Source: Euborellia annulipes (lineage: Eukaryota > Arthropoda > Insecta > Dermaptera > Anisolabididae). From it: 64,000 nucleotides of DNA. Of this stretch, positions 1 to 9,995 are shown piece by piece (position 1 is the stretch's first letter; each line of letters begins with the position of its first letter). The notes beneath the pieces are model-generated. The model did no database searches, was not told the DNA's origin, and was given only the letters and a program-made list of their open reading frames with translations. Made by a program: the position numbers and the translations under genes. The stretch lies in the NCBI GenBank assembly GCA_023213315.1, contig JAKCPI010014217.1, positions 55,558-119,557 on the forward strand. Reading direction: 5' to 3'.

Positions 1-423
1 CGTGTCAATGTTGAAAAGGCAATGTTACCGACAACACGCTTTGGTGGACACATTGTAAGTGGTCACGTTGATGGCGTGGGTGAAATTACCGTAGTACGTG
101 AAGATGCTCGTTCAATCTATTATGAAGTTACGGCACCCGCAGAACTTGCTAAATATTTAGCGGAAAAAGGTTCTGTGACCGTAGATGGTATTAGTTTAAC
201 GATTAACCACTTACGTGGAAATATTTTAAGCTTGAACTTAATACCGCATACAGCAGACCGTACTAATATTGGAACTTGGCAAGTCGGCAGCAAGGTAAAC
301 CTTGAAGTCGATGTTTTAGCGCGTTATATCGAGCGTTTATTACTAGGTGACAAGGCAGCTGAACAAAAAACAGAGTCAAATATTAGTATGTCTTTTTTAG
401 CTGAGAATGGCTTTTTAAAATAA
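1..423 (+). CDS. ribE: Riboflavin synthase alpha chain, 3' part
   Basis: The window opens inside this gene. The frame is open from base 1 and runs 140 codons to a TAA at 421-423, so roughly the first third of a protein of about 220 residues is missing. The enzyme dismutates two 6,7-dimethyl-8-ribityllumazine molecules to riboflavin. The visible part carries the second lumazine-binding repeat, with the family features GGHIVSGHVDG, SVTVDGISLT and IPHTADRTN. The gene is sometimes called ribC in other naming schemes. Nothing looks damaged. An intrinsic terminator follows directly. Confidence 0.93.
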   Translation, partial: RVNVEKAMLPTTRFGGHIVSGHVDGVGEITVVREDARSIYYEVTAPAELAKYLAEKGSVTVDGISLTINHLRGNILSLNLIPHTADRTNIGTWQVGSKVNLEVDVLARYIERLLLGDKAAEQKTESNISMSFLAENGFLK

Positions 424-441
424 AAGCCAGGTCGTTAAAAT

Positions 442-473
442 AAAAAAACCGGACACATGTTCCGGTTTTTTTA
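442..473. terminator. Intrinsic terminator, bidirectional
   Basis: The inverted repeat CCGGA...TCCGG is flanked by an A-run on the left and a T-run on the right. It can therefore stop transcription from ribE (plus) and from the small gene ending at 484 (minus). Confidence 0.8.
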
Positions 474-483
474 TTTTGAAAAT

Positions 484-702
484 TTAATGTTTGGTTAGAG
501 TAACCGAATGTGTACCGACCCATGGCTTGTTATGCTGAGTGCGAGTAATTGTAAAATCACGGGTTTCAGACTCACGTGTAAGTAAGATAGATAAAGAGTT
601 AAAGTCGTTATGACTCATATAAAATTCTTGTGCTGAAAACGTCCATTGCTCACCCTGATTAAGCTGTTCAACTTGCTTTGAAATCTGATGCAGAATGTCC
701 AT
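484..702 (-). CDS. Small uncharacterised protein (72 aa)
   Basis: An intact reading frame of 72 codons that is convergent with ribE. I recognise no domain. The product is soluble and polar with no signal peptide or membrane segment, and contains a phrase FSAQEFYMSHNDFNSL that looks like a folded small domain. It stands alone between two non-coding stretches, and the upstream 703-833 is AT-rich and gene-free. The end next to a shared terminator and the normal codon use support a real gene, but no function can be assigned. Confidence 0.6.
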   Translation of the reverse strand: MDILHQISKQVEQLNQGEQWTFSAQEFYMSHNDFNSLSILLTRESETRDFTITRTQHNKPWVGTHSVTLTKH

Positions 703-833
703 CTCTTATCCTCATTAATTATCTTGAATAACTACTTTTCATTCTTATAATTAATTGATCTATAAGAATAATCTATATGTCTATTCTGTGACATATACGT
801 GTCATTTTTATGACAAGAACAAGATTTAGAGGT

Positions 834-1472
834 TTACTTTTCTATTTTTTCATCAGAAAACTTAGAATTTTTCAAAATGTATTCAATTTCTTCTTGAGCT
901 GCCGAATGTAGTTTAGCTCGGAAAGCCGTTACAGACTGTTCAATTAAGCTTTCAGCTTCAAGTTCTAAACGAATACGTAAACTTTCAAGCTCAGATAAGA
1001 TTTGATCATCGGTAATACTAAGTTTTACGCCAGATGAATAATTAATTGCTGGTGTTTCAGGGTTCTTTTGATAACGTGCGGTTTGCTCCGCAACTTCTTG
1101 CTCTAAATGACTACGTAAAGTATGTAATGTCTCAGTCTGTTCATTAAATTTACGAATTTCATCTGCTTGCAACTCTGCAGCATAGGCTGCTTCTGATGCA
1201 CGTTTGTCAGCAAGTGCTTTTTCTAAAGCAAGCTGACGACGAATACGTGCTTGCTCAATGAGCTCTGCTTTGAGATCAGCGTAGGCTTGTTCAATTTTTT
1301 GCTGTGATTCTAACTGCGCTTTTTCGTCATTTAAAACCCAAAGCTGAATAGGTGTTTGAGGTTCTAGTAAGTCGCAAATACGTGCCAGATCCTGTTGATA
1401 GGCATGACGGACAGCTTCAGGCGCATTTAACCATCTTTTTTTAAAATCTTGCCCGACATTTAATGCCACCAT
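834..1472 (-). CDS. Uncharacterised coiled-coil protein (212 aa)
   Basis: The protein is rich in Ala, Glu, Gln and Leu with few breaks, and residues from about 50 to 140 read as a long coiled coil. There is no signal peptide, membrane segment or known catalytic motif. The start is supported by a purine-rich AGGAGAAG just before the ATG. It lies downstream of holC on the same strand with a gap of about 38 bases, so it may share the pepA-holC transcript. I do not recognise the family. A scaffold or helper role would be a guess. Confidence 0.7.
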   Translation of the reverse strand: MVALNVGQDFKKRWLNAPEAVRHAYQQDLARICDLLEPQTPIQLWVLNDEKAQLESQQKIEQAYADLKAELIEQARIRRQLALEKALADKRASEAAYAAELQADEIRKFNEQTETLHTLRSHLEQEVAEQTARYQKNPETPAINYSSGVKLSITDDQILSELESLRIRLELEAESLIEQSVTAFRAKLHSAAQEEIEYILKNSKFSDEKIEK

Positions 1473-1510
1473 GCTTCTCCTTTGTTCAACAGTATTTACA
1501 TTTTAGCGCG

Positions 1511-1918
1511 TTATAATTTAAAGGTCCGCGGTTCTATACCCAAACGGCGATACATTTTAAATTTTTCTCGACCAATTTGCTTGGCTGTTTCATTATTTTC
1601 AACAATTTCTATAATGTGGCTAAAATGATCAACTTGTTCAAGTGCATGATTGTTAAAATTAAATACTAACAAGCCTTGTTCAAGTGGTTGTTTAGCCGAA
1701 ATACATACAGCAGCATCAGCTTGATCAACCCCATGTGCAATGAAACTAACAGGGTCGAAATCCCATAATCTTTCATCAAGAGTTTGTTGTAGCTGCACAT
1801 CGGGGCAATACCACCAGATTTTAGGATGCTTCTGTAAAATTTTTCGGCATAAACGGCAAGCACTATCGACTTGCCGTTCTTCACTGGTTTCAAACAGATA
1901 AAAACTAACTTTAGCCAT
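1511..1918 (-). CDS. holC: DNA polymerase III subunit chi
   Basis: A protein of 135 residues matching the chi subunit of the replicative clamp loader. Chi binds psi and the C-terminal tail of single-stranded DNA-binding protein. Family features include the N-terminal KVSFYLFE, the CRLCRKIL segment and the central FIAHGV. Its start overlaps the end of pepA by 8 bases, the classic pepA-holC arrangement of gammaproteobacteria, which implies translational coupling. Length is close to the usual 130-150 residues. Confidence 0.9.
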   Translation of the reverse strand: MAKVSFYLFETSEERQVDSACRLCRKILQKHPKIWWYCPDVQLQQTLDERLWDFDPVSFIAHGVDQADAAVCISAKQPLEQGLLVFNFNNHALEQVDHFSHIIEIVENNETAKQIGREKFKMYRRLGIEPRTFKL

Positions 1919-3359
1919 TCGTATTTACACGATTTGCTAAAAATTGCATGAGGAGTGGTACTGGACGACCAGTTGCGCCTTTAGCTGGACCAGAAAGCCA
2001 TGCTGTTCCTGCTACATCTAAATGAGCCCAACGATACTCACGTGTAAAGCGCTCAAGGAAACATGCAGCTGTAATCGCGCCGCCGTATGGACCACCGATG
2101 TTCGCAATATCTGCAAATGGTGAATCAAGCAATTCTTGATAATCATCAATCACTGGCATACGCCATACACGGTCAAAAGACTGCTCGCCAGCTTGTTGAA
2201 GTTCAGCTGCCAAGGCATCATCTGGTGAGAATAATCCACTGAGTACTTTGCCCAAAGCAACTACACACGCACCTGTTAATGTCGCAATATCCACCACTAC
2301 TGCTGGATTGAAGCGTTTGATATAGGTCAATGTGTCACACAGTACCAAGCGTCCTTCAGCATCTGTATTTAAAATTTCAACAGTTTGTCCGCTCATGGTG
2401 GTTACAATATCGCCTGGACGGGTTGCTTTGCCAGAAGGCATGTTTTCCGCTGCTGCAATTGCGCCTACCACATGAATAGGAAGTTTTGCTTCGCATAGTG
2501 CACGAATGGTACCCAGTACAGAGGCTGCACCGCACATATCGAATTTCATTTCATCCATGCCAAGGCCCGGTTTTAAAGAAATGCCACCTGTATCAAAAGT
2601 TACGCCTTTACCAACAAGCACAACTGGAGCTTGATCAATCTGTGCTTGATATTCGAGAGTTACAATGCGACCTGGACGTTCAGATCCTTTACTCACTGCA
2701 AGAAAAGCATACATGCCTAAATCAGCCATTTGCTGCTCATTTAAAACAGTGACTTTAAGTAAGTCAGGGAATTCTGCGGCTAAAGCTAGTGCCTGTTCTG
2801 CCAAATATTCAGGGAAACAAATATTACCCGGACGGTTACCAAGGTCACGCGCGTAAGACTGACCAGACTGTACAGCATGTACTAACGCCAGTTGTTGTTC
2901 ATCTAGGCTAGTCGTTGAACTAATTAAATCAACCTGTTGTAACACAAATTCATTTTTTTTCGATTTAAACTCATCATAACCATAAGCTGCTTGAGTTAAG
3001 CTTAAAGCAAATAAATAATGGTGCTCGACAGGTAACGCAGCAATATCAATTGCGATATGCTTAAATTTATTTTGTGTCGATTTGATAATCGTTTGGGCAA
3101 GTTTAGCGAGCTTAACTGCCTGAAGTTCGGCTGTTTTTCCTAAGCCAAGTAGTTGGCTGTGAGGATGATTTGAAATCTGACCAAATAGTGGCAGAGTTTC
3201 ATTAAGGTTGCCTTTAAATTGGGTAGCAGTAAGAACGCTTTCTAGGTTATTGATTTGATATGTGTTGATGTTGCTTTGTAGCTGTTCTGAATCAACTAAA
3301 ATCCACAAAGATTCATTAGATGTCTGTTCGGGAAAAGTTGTATAAGTTGTAAATTTCAT
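1911..3359 (-). CDS. pepA: Leucyl aminopeptidase (M17)
   Basis: This 482-residue cytosolic aminopeptidase belongs to the hexameric M17 family with two metal ions per active site. Visible signatures are [15 protein letters not shown] (metal-binding Lys and Asp), the region around [11 protein letters not shown], and [10 protein letters not shown], the M17 signature with the Asp/Glu ligands and catalytic Arg. The N-terminal about 160 residues form the regulatory domain. In other bacteria PepA also binds DNA at XerCD sites, and a xer recombinase gene lies 14 kb away in this window, though this does not show a link. The gene is divergent from lptF, the conserved pepA/lptF arrangement. Confidence 0.95.
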   Translation of the reverse strand: MKFTTYTTFPEQTSNESLWILVDSEQLQSNINTYQINNLESVLTATQFKGNLNETLPLFGQISNHPHSQLLGLGKTAELQAVKLAKLAQTIIKSTQNKFKHIAIDIAALPVEHHYLFALSLTQAAYGYDEFKSKKNEFVLQQVDLISSTTSLDEQQLALVHAVQSGQSYARDLGNRPGNICFPEYLAEQALALAAEFPDLLKVTVLNEQQMADLGMYAFLAVSKGSERPGRIVTLEYQAQIDQAPVVLVGKGVTFDTGGISLKPGLGMDEMKFDMCGAASVLGTIRALCEAKLPIHVVGAIAAAENMPSGKATRPGDIVTTMSGQTVEILNTDAEGRLVLCDTLTYIKRFNPAVVVDIATLTGACVVALGKVLSGLFSPDDALAAELQQAGEQSFDRVWRMPVIDDYQELLDSPFADIANIGGPYGGAITAACFLERFTREYRWAHLDVAGTAWLSGPAKGATGRPVPLLMQFLANRVNTNG

Positions 3360-3502
3360 GGCTGCCGTGATTGCCTATAGAAAGTTATGATGAATTAAAA
3401 CATTGAAACACTTTCAAGCATAGCGTTGCAATGTGCGGTTTTATATTTTTAACATTCGGGTAAACTAGCAGTCGTCCCGATTAGCCTTTTGGAAGTATTA
3501 CT

Positions 3503-4603
3503 TTGATTATTCGGCGTTATCTCGTCAAGCAAGTTGTCTCTACCTCATTAGTGGTCATTTCCTTATTGACCTTAATCATGATGGGTGGTCGTCTGATCAA
3601 ATACTTTGGTGTGGCGGCGCAGGGGCGTTTAGATGCCAGTATCTTGTTTAGCATCATTGGATACCGTTTACCTGAATTTCTAACACTCATTTTACCACTG
3701 GGTTTTTTTATTGGTTTAATGTTGGTGTTTGGTCGCTTATATGTTGACCATGAAATGGCAGTCCTGAATGGTAGTGGTGTGAGTCGTCATCAATTGGCGC
3801 GACTACTTATTCCAATGACACTTGTTTATATGGTTTGTCAGTCTGTGCTTATGCTCTGGATGACGCCATGGGGACTACGTGAGTTTGAAAAATTAACCAC
3901 CACTCAAGCGGTTCGGACAGGCTTTGATTTGGTTCGCCCGAGAGAATTTATTTCTTCTGGACCCTATACGATTTATGCAGGTTCGCTATCTGAAGATCGA
4001 AAAAATCTAAAAGACATTTTCTTTTATCAACGCGCTACCAAAGAAGACAAGCCAGATGTCATGATCTTGGCAAAAGAAGCGACTCGTGTAGAAGTTGCAA
4101 ATGATACAGCCAATGTGGTTGATCTGGTGCAAGGCCGCCGTTATGAAATATTCCCGGGACAACCAAAATATACACAAGCAGAGTTTCAGTCTTATCGTCT
4201 ACGTTTAGAAAATGACAAAGATGTTAAGTTTGAAAGTGGTGATGTAGAAGCATTATCAACGACTAAACTTTTTTCAAAAACGAATGATCCAGTGATAAGA
4301 AGTGAGTTGGGATGGCGTTTGTTTGGGCCATTCACCATTATTATTGCTTTAATACTCTCTGTGGCATTGTCTGAGGTGAGTCCACGACAAGGTCGTTATT
4401 ACCGTCTTATTCCGGCGATTTTTATTTTTTCCAGTCTGATCGTATTAATGATTGCAATCAAGACTCGTATTAGTAAAGAAGAACTTGATATTTGGGCTTA
4501 TCCTGCCGTGTTGGTTGTTTATGGCATTGCAGCCGCCTTATTTTCACGTAAACAAAAGTTGGCACCAAAAATCAAGAAACAGATCAAGCGAGTGAAATTA
4601 TAA
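3503..4603 (+). CDS. lptF: LPS export ABC transporter permease LptF
   Basis: One half of the inner-membrane LptFG heterodimer, which with LptB extracts lipopolysaccharide or lipooligosaccharide for transport to the outer membrane. The 366 residues show the YjgP/YjgQ plan: N-terminal membrane segments, a periplasmic jellyroll-like part (about residues 130-260) and three C-terminal membrane segments. Translation appears to begin at TTG 3503, with a GGAAG Shine-Dalgarno about 8 bases upstream. The stop overlaps the lptG start by one base. Confidence 0.93.
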   Translation: MIIRRYLVKQVVSTSLVVISLLTLIMMGGRLIKYFGVAAQGRLDASILFSIIGYRLPEFLTLILPLGFFIGLMLVFGRLYVDHEMAVLNGSGVSRHQLARLLIPMTLVYMVCQSVLMLWMTPWGLREFEKLTTTQAVRTGFDLVRPREFISSGPYTIYAGSLSEDRKNLKDIFFYQRATKEDKPDVMILAKEATRVEVANDTANVVDLVQGRRYEIFPGQPKYTQAEFQSYRLRLENDKDVKFESGDVEALSTTKLFSKTNDPVIRSELGWRLFGPFTIIIALILSVALSEVSPRQGRYYRLIPAIFIFSSLIVLMIAIKTRISKEELDIWAYPAVLVVYGIAAALFSRKQKLAPKIKKQIKRVKL

Positions 4604-5673
4604 TGTTAGCACGTCGAATAGTCGCCAAATATGTGACGAAAACCACTGCGCTTGCAATGTTTGGCACCACAGTTGTTTTGTCGATTTTACAGATCTTATT
4701 TACATACCTTGGCGAGTTGGGTGAGCTCAAACCAGACTATAACGCATGGCAAGCTCTCATCTATGTGTTGTGGGGCGCGCCTCGTTATCTATATGAAATT
4801 TTGCCTATTTCTGCCTTGATTGGTGCTGTAATTGGTTTAGGGTCACTCGCGACAAGCAGTGAACTTATTGTTATGCGCTCCGCTGGTATTAGCTTATGGC
4901 GTATCGTCGGTTGGGTGATGCGCTCAGCTTTACTGCTTATTATTTTGTCTTTTGCTTTAAGTGAATGGGTTATTCCATATACCAATGAAAAAGCAGAAAG
5001 TGTTAAAAGTCACCGCTCTATCGCTGCTTTAGGCGAAGTAAAAGGTTATTGGTCACGTGAAGGGCAGCGATTTATCTATATCGACTATGCGAACTCTCAA
5101 GGCAATTTAAAAGATATTCAAGTGGTCGATTTTGACCAGAACTATTACTTGCAATCATTAATTAATGCTCAGCAAGGACAGTTCGTAAAAGATGGTCAAT
5201 GGGCTTTGAAGAAAGCAGAACAAATGGATATTCTGGCGGCAGGAAATGCCATCAAAACTGACCATGACGAACAATCGCTTTCTTTAGCATTACAGCCTAA
5301 ATATGTGCACATGGTGACTTTAGATCCTGAAGATTTATCGCCAAGCCAACTGATTAGTTTTATGCGCTATATGGATGAATATAGTCAGGTTCCAAAGACC
5401 TACCAATTGGCTTTCTGGCAAAAAGTTGCCTCACCATTTTCGTTGATCGCTCTGGTTCTCGTGGCGTGTTCATTTATTTTTGGGCCATTACGCCAGCAAT
5501 CGATGGGTTTCCGTTTGGTGATCGCCTTGTTTATTGGTTTGAGTTTCTATTATTTGCAGGATTTCTTGGGCTATGCCAGCTTGGTTTATTCCCCATCTCC
5601 AGCATGGTTTGTACTCGTACCTATCTTGTTAATGTTTGGTGCCGGAAGTTATTTGCTTTACCGCGCTCGCTAG
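4603..5673 (+). CDS. lptG: LPS export ABC transporter permease LptG
   Basis: Partner of LptF, 356 residues with the same topology: membrane segments at the N-terminus, a periplasmic domain in the middle and membrane segments at the C-terminus. The family's conserved motif in the first cytoplasmic loop region (LATSSELIVMRSAGIS) is clear. TAATG overlap with lptF indicates coupling and equal expression. The gene ends just before a long hairpin at 5688-5726. Confidence 0.93.
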   Translation: MLARRIVAKYVTKTTALAMFGTTVVLSILQILFTYLGELGELKPDYNAWQALIYVLWGAPRYLYEILPISALIGAVIGLGSLATSSELIVMRSAGISLWRIVGWVMRSALLLIILSFALSEWVIPYTNEKAESVKSHRSIAALGEVKGYWSREGQRFIYIDYANSQGNLKDIQVVDFDQNYYLQSLINAQQGQFVKDGQWALKKAEQMDILAAGNAIKTDHDEQSLSLALQPKYVHMVTLDPEDLSPSQLISFMRYMDEYSQVPKTYQLAFWQKVASPFSLIALVLVACSFIFGPLRQQSMGFRLVIALFIGLSFYYLQDFLGYASLVYSPSPAWFVLVPILLMFGAGSYLLYRAR

Positions 5674-5687
5674 TAATTATTGATATT

Positions 5688-5726
5688 TATGGCTTTCATC
5701 AATCGTAGATATTGGTGAAAGCCATA
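5688..5726. repeat. Long imperfect hairpin between lptG and gpmI
   Basis: Two 16-base arms (5688-5703 and 5711-5726) are complementary except for one mismatch and are separated by a 7-base loop. There is no T-run after either arm, so a classical intrinsic terminator is not clear. It could be an RNA stability or processing hairpin, or a REP-like element. Confidence 0.6.
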
Positions 5727-5799
5727 GGAAAAAATAGAGTCTTGACCGAAAATTCGGTAAGATATTGTGACGAAATTGTAGACAAAAGAGAAATAGATT

Positions 5800-7347
5800 A
5801 TGACGGATGCAACTGCTGGCAAGATCCCTCACGTTCTGGTCATTATGGATGGTGTCGGACACCGTGAAGCGACTGAAGATAATGCCTTTCTTGCAGCAAA
5901 AACACCGAATTTGGCAGCAATGACAGCAAAGCACCCAAATAGTCTAATTTCTGGTTCTGGTGAAGATGTTGGTTTGCCTGATGGACAAATGGGTAACTCT
6001 GAAGTTGGCCATATGAACCTTGGTGCTGGTCGTGTGTTGTATCAAGACTTTACCCGTATTACTAAAGATATTCGTACTGGCGACTTTTTTAAACATGAAG
6101 TGCTAATTGACGCTGTTGAAAAAGCCAAAGCCGTTGGTGGTGCTGTTCATATTATGGGATTGCTCTCAGATGGTGGCGTCCATTCACATGAAGACCATAT
6201 TGTGGCGATGTGTGAGCTTGCATTAAAACGTGGTGCAAAAGTTTATTTACATGCTTTCCTTGATGGTCGTGATACGCCTCCACGTAGCGCTCAGTCGTCT
6301 TTAGAAAAATTAGATGCATTATTTGCTCAATACCAAGGGCAAGGCCGTATAGCGACCATGATTGGCCGCTACTTTGCAATGGACCGTGACAACCGTTGGG
6401 ATCGTGTTGAGCAAGCTTATCGTTTGTTGACCGAAGGCGAGGCACTTCGTACTGCGCAAACAGCAGTGGAAGGCTTAGAGTTAGCTTATGCAGCCAATGA
6501 AAACGATGAGTTTGTAAAAGCGACTCGTATTGGTGATGTTGCTAAAGTACAAGACGGCGATAGCGTTGTATTTATGAATTTCCGTGCTGACCGAGCTCGT
6601 GAAATTACTCGTGCATTTGTAGAAAAAGACTTTGCCGGTTTTGAGCGTAAAGTTGTACCGAATCTTTCTAAATTTGTCATGCTCACCCGTTATCAGGCTA
6701 GCATTGATGCGCCAGTTGCATATATGCCAGAAGCATTGAAAAATTCATTAGGTGAATATTTATCTTCTTTAGGGAAGACTCAGTTGCGTATTGCCGAAAC
6801 TGAAAAATATGCTCATGTAACGTTCTTCTTTAGTGGTGGACGTGAAGATGAATATCCGGGCGAGAAGCGTATTTTGATTCCATCTCCAAACGTTGCGACA
6901 TACGATCTTAAGCCTGAAATGAGTGCTTATGAAGTCACTGATGAATTGGTTAAAGCCATTAATTCTGGTGAATATGATTTATTGGTTGTGAACTATGCCA
7001 ATGGTGATATGGTGGGGCATACAGGTATTTTTGATGCTGCTGTTAAAGCAGTTGAAGCCGTCGATCTTTGTTTAGGGCGTGTCTATGAAGCAGTAATGGC
7101 AAAGAAAGGCCATATGTTGATTACTGCTGACCATGGTAACGTTGAACAAATGCAAGACTATGAAAGTGGTCAAGTTCATACTCAACATACAACGGAACTT
7201 GTACCGTTTATCTATGTTGGCCCAACACAAGCAACAATTGCAGAAGGTGGCGTGCTTGCCGATGTAGCACCGACGATTCTCAATTTAATGCAGATTCCTG
7301 TTCCTGCTGAAATGCAAGGGCGTAATCTGATTACATTATCTGCATAA
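5800..7347 (+). CDS. gpmI: 2,3-bisphosphoglycerate-independent phosphoglycerate mutase
   Basis: Interconverts 3-phosphoglycerate and 2-phosphoglycerate in glycolysis and gluconeogenesis, using two Mn ions and a phosphoserine intermediate. The 515 residues match the usual length of about 510. Visible motifs are the N-terminal [10 protein letters not shown], the active-site serine in [21 protein letters not shown], and the C-terminal metal site ITADHGN with [13 protein letters not shown] short gap of 15 bases to the following protease gene suggests co-transcription. Confidence 0.96.
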   Translation: MTDATAGKIPHVLVIMDGVGHREATEDNAFLAAKTPNLAAMTAKHPNSLISGSGEDVGLPDGQMGNSEVGHMNLGAGRVLYQDFTRITKDIRTGDFFKHEVLIDAVEKAKAVGGAVHIMGLLSDGGVHSHEDHIVAMCELALKRGAKVYLHAFLDGRDTPPRSAQSSLEKLDALFAQYQGQGRIATMIGRYFAMDRDNRWDRVEQAYRLLTEGEALRTAQTAVEGLELAYAANENDEFVKATRIGDVAKVQDGDSVVFMNFRADRAREITRAFVEKDFAGFERKVVPNLSKFVMLTRYQASIDAPVAYMPEALKNSLGEYLSSLGKTQLRIAETEKYAHVTFFFSGGREDEYPGEKRILIPSPNVATYDLKPEMSAYEVTDELVKAINSGEYDLLVVNYANGDMVGHTGIFDAAVKAVEAVDLCLGRVYEAVMAKKGHMLITADHGNVEQMQDYESGQVHTQHTTELVPFIYVGPTQATIAEGGVLADVAPTILNLMQIPVPAEMQGRNLITLSA

Positions 7348-7362
7348 GCCAAAGGTGATTGG

Positions 7363-8547
7363 ATGCTGCAACACATTAAATATAAAAAACTTATTGTAAG
7401 TATGTTGCTGTGTTGCAGCCAATTTGCTTTTGCAGCGCCAGTTGTAAAAGAAAAATTGTCACCTCTGCATTCGGATTCGGAAGAACCGGAACATAGTTAT
7501 GCAGAGGTGCCGATCGAGTCGATTCAACAGTTTGTTCAAATCTATGGAATTGTCCGAGATAACTACGTTGACGTGAAGTCCGACGATGCCTTATTTCAGC
7601 AAGCCATTAAAGGGCTGGTAAGTGGGCTAGATCGTTACTCGCGCTATTTGTCGGCAGAAGAATATCGTCAATTGATTCAATATACTGAAGGTGACCTCGC
7701 CTCTGTTGATTTTGCTTTAAGCCCTGAATTGCATGTCCATAAATGGATGATTCGTGATCTTAAAACGGGCTCAGACTCATACAAATTAGGTTTGAGAAAT
7801 GGTCAGGCTATTCTCAAGATTGATAATCAAGACTTAAAAAATTTAAACCAAGATCAAGTGTTCGGGCTACTTTATGGCTCTATTGGAAGTACACTTCAAG
7901 TGCAAGCCGAAGAGTTAAATGGAAACATTAACTTAGTCCGTAATAAAAAAATAGAAACCGATATTGAACCTGTAATGCTACATAATCAGGTTTTAGTACT
8001 AAAAATTAGAGTATTCCAGCAAGACACGGCAAATGAAATTAAACGATTAATTGAAGAAAATAGTTCACCACGTTTAAAAGCCGTTTTAATCGATCTACGA
8101 AACAATCCGGGTGGATTGTTATCGGCAGCAGTCGAGTCGGCAGATTTATTTCTAAATAGTGGGATTATCGTTTCAACTAAAAGCCGTTCAGAAGGTAATC
8201 AGCAATTTCAGGCTCTGCCCGGCAATGAATTTCAGAATATAAAGTTAGGTATATTAATTAATCATCGTTCTGCATCGGCAGCTGAAGTTTTTACTGCGGC
8301 CATGAAAGAGCACCAGCGTGCATGGGTCATGGGCGAGAAAAGTTATGGGAAAGGAGTCGTGCAAAAACTGTTTCCTTTGCCAAGTGGTGCGGCACTACAA
8401 ATGACAGTCTCACACTATTACACGCCAAATGGCAATATGATTGAAGGGCAAGGTATTCAGCCTAATCAGAGCTATCCTTTGCCCCCAGAAATGAAAGAAG
8501 ACGTATATTTAGACCGCGTTGCAGACTTATTTCTAAAGAAAAAGTAG
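7363..8547 (+). CDS. S41 family C-terminal processing peptidase
   Basis: A secreted or periplasmic tail-specific protease of the CtpA type, 394 residues. An N-terminal signal peptide (hydrophobic LIVSMLLCCSQFAFA, cleavage after about residue 25) is followed by a PDZ domain (about 100-190) and the S41 catalytic domain. The catalytic Ser is in NHRSASAAEVF and the catalytic Lys in GEKSYGKGVVQ, with the expected spacing. A GGTGA Shine-Dalgarno precedes the ATG. The gene sits directly after gpmI, a neighbourhood seen in related bacteria. It is convergent with pilR, only 3 bases apart. Confidence 0.9.
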   Translation: MLQHIKYKKLIVSMLLCCSQFAFAAPVVKEKLSPLHSDSEEPEHSYAEVPIESIQQFVQIYGIVRDNYVDVKSDDALFQQAIKGLVSGLDRYSRYLSAEEYRQLIQYTEGDLASVDFALSPELHVHKWMIRDLKTGSDSYKLGLRNGQAILKIDNQDLKNLNQDQVFGLLYGSIGSTLQVQAEELNGNINLVRNKKIETDIEPVMLHNQVLVLKIRVFQQDTANEIKRLIEENSSPRLKAVLIDLRNNPGGLLSAAVESADLFLNSGIIVSTKSRSEGNQQFQALPGNEFQNIKLGILINHRSASAAEVFTAAMKEHQRAWVMGEKSYGKGVVQKLFPLPSGAALQMTVSHYYTPNGNMIEGQGIQPNQSYPLPPEMKEDVYLDRVADLFLKKK

Positions 8548-8550
8548 TTT

Positions 8551-9972
8551 TTATACCTCCTCTCCCAATTCGGTATCTAAGCCAAACTTTTTCAGTCGAT
8601 AGCGTAAAGAGCGAAAGGTCATTCCTAGCTTTTTAGCTGCTAAGGTCCGGTTCCAATGTGTCATGTCCAATGCGTTTAGCAGAATATCTTTTTCAATATT
8701 TTCTAAGTAGCGTTCTAAGCCTTCCATTGGTAATTTTGGTCGAGCCTGAGCAACCGCAGTTGATGTGTCATTCACTGGTTTAGTGGTGATTTGCGAGTTA
8801 GCGCTACTGCTTCTGAGAAGAGTCGTATTCAAGTGTGATAAATCAATACATTCATCATCACTTAAGGTAATAGCCCGTTCAATCATATTTCTTAATTCAC
8901 GAACATTACCCGGAAAATCTTGCTGCAATAAATAAGTTTCAGCAGTCGTGGTTAATTGTTTACTTGGAACTTCCCATTCCAGACAAACCTTTTGAATAAA
9001 GTGATGGGCTAATAGCAAAATATCTCCACCACGTTCACGTAGTGGGGGCAACATAATATCCATCACATGAATACGGAAAAATAAGTCCTGACGGAATTTG
9101 CCTTGTCGGACTAATAAATCTAAATCTTGGTGGCTGGCGCTAATCACCCGAAAATCAACATCAATTTCCTGATCTGAACCTACTGGGCGAATCTTTTTCT
9201 CTTGTACTGCCCGAAGCAATTTAACTTGCATACTTAACGGCAATTCGGCAATTTCATCTAAAAATAAACTGCCGCCATGAGCGGATAAAATAAGGCCTTG
9301 TTTGTCTTGGGTCGCTCCAGTAAAACTACCTTTTTTATGCCCAAAAAGTTCACTTTCCATGAGCTCAGTTGGAATTGCCCCACAGTTAATCGCAATAAAT
9401 GGACCTTCGCTGCGGTTACTCAAACGGTGAATAAGATTAGCAACAACTTCTTTACCTGTACCGGATTCCCCCGTAACAAACACTGGAGCTTGGGAACGGG
9501 CTATTTTTTTTATAGCAATACGTAGGTTTTGTATCGGTGGAGAACGTCCAATTAATAGGTCATTTTCCAACGTTGTTTCACCGAACTCATGCTCTGGTTT
9601 TGGTTGATTTAGCGCTTTTTTTAATAACTGATCTAAATGAATTTGGTTAATAGGTTTACTTACAAAGTCAAAAGCTCCCGCCTTTAACGCTGCAATTGCA
9701 ATATCCATATTGCCGTACGCAGTTAGAACTGCAATTGGTGTGTGAGAATAAGTTTGAGAAACATGTTTAACTAATTCTAAACCGCTACCGTCAGGTAGGT
9801 TTAAATCGGTTAAGCATGCATCGTAATGAAACTGAGTAAAGAGTTGTTTGGCCTGTTCAACCCGATAAGCAAGATGTGTTTTAATCCCCATTCGCGCAAG
9901 AGTCATTTGCATTAAAAGGCACAAATCTTCTTCATCGTCTACAAGCAAAACTAGTGGTTGCTGTTCTGCCAT
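8551..9972 (-). CDS. pilR: Sigma-54-dependent response regulator PilR
   Basis: NtrC-class activator of 473 residues that acts with PilS to switch on pilin transcription. Order of domains: receiver (about 1-120; acidic DDEED, phosphoacceptor Asp in CLTDLNLPDG, conserved Lys in FVSKP), AAA+ sigma-54 activation domain (about 145-380; Walker A GESGTGKE, GAFTGA loop seen as GSFTGA, Walker B LFLDEIAEL) and a Fis-type helix-turn-helix at the C-terminus (LAAKKLGMTFRSLRYRLKK). It follows pilS on the same strand. Confidence 0.94.
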   Translation of the reverse strand: MAEQQPLVLLVDDEEDLCLLMQMTLARMGIKTHLAYRVEQAKQLFTQFHYDACLTDLNLPDGSGLELVKHVSQTYSHTPIAVLTAYGNMDIAIAALKAGAFDFVSKPINQIHLDQLLKKALNQPKPEHEFGETTLENDLLIGRSPPIQNLRIAIKKIARSQAPVFVTGESGTGKEVVANLIHRLSNRSEGPFIAINCGAIPTELMESELFGHKKGSFTGATQDKQGLILSAHGGSLFLDEIAELPLSMQVKLLRAVQEKKIRPVGSDQEIDVDFRVISASHQDLDLLVRQGKFRQDLFFRIHVMDIMLPPLRERGGDILLLAHHFIQKVCLEWEVPSKQLTTTAETYLLQQDFPGNVRELRNMIERAITLSDDECIDLSHLNTTLLRSSSANSQITTKPVNDTSTAVAQARPKLPMEGLERYLENIEKDILLNALDMTHWNRTLAAKKLGMTFRSLRYRLKKFGLDTELGEEV

Positions 9973-9995
9973 TTCCCCAAAAACCTAATAAATAA

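Noticed and set aside
2486..2856. Plus-strand frames opposite pepA
   Set aside because: They lie fully inside an intact, well-recognised gene on the other strand and have low-complexity shadow composition.
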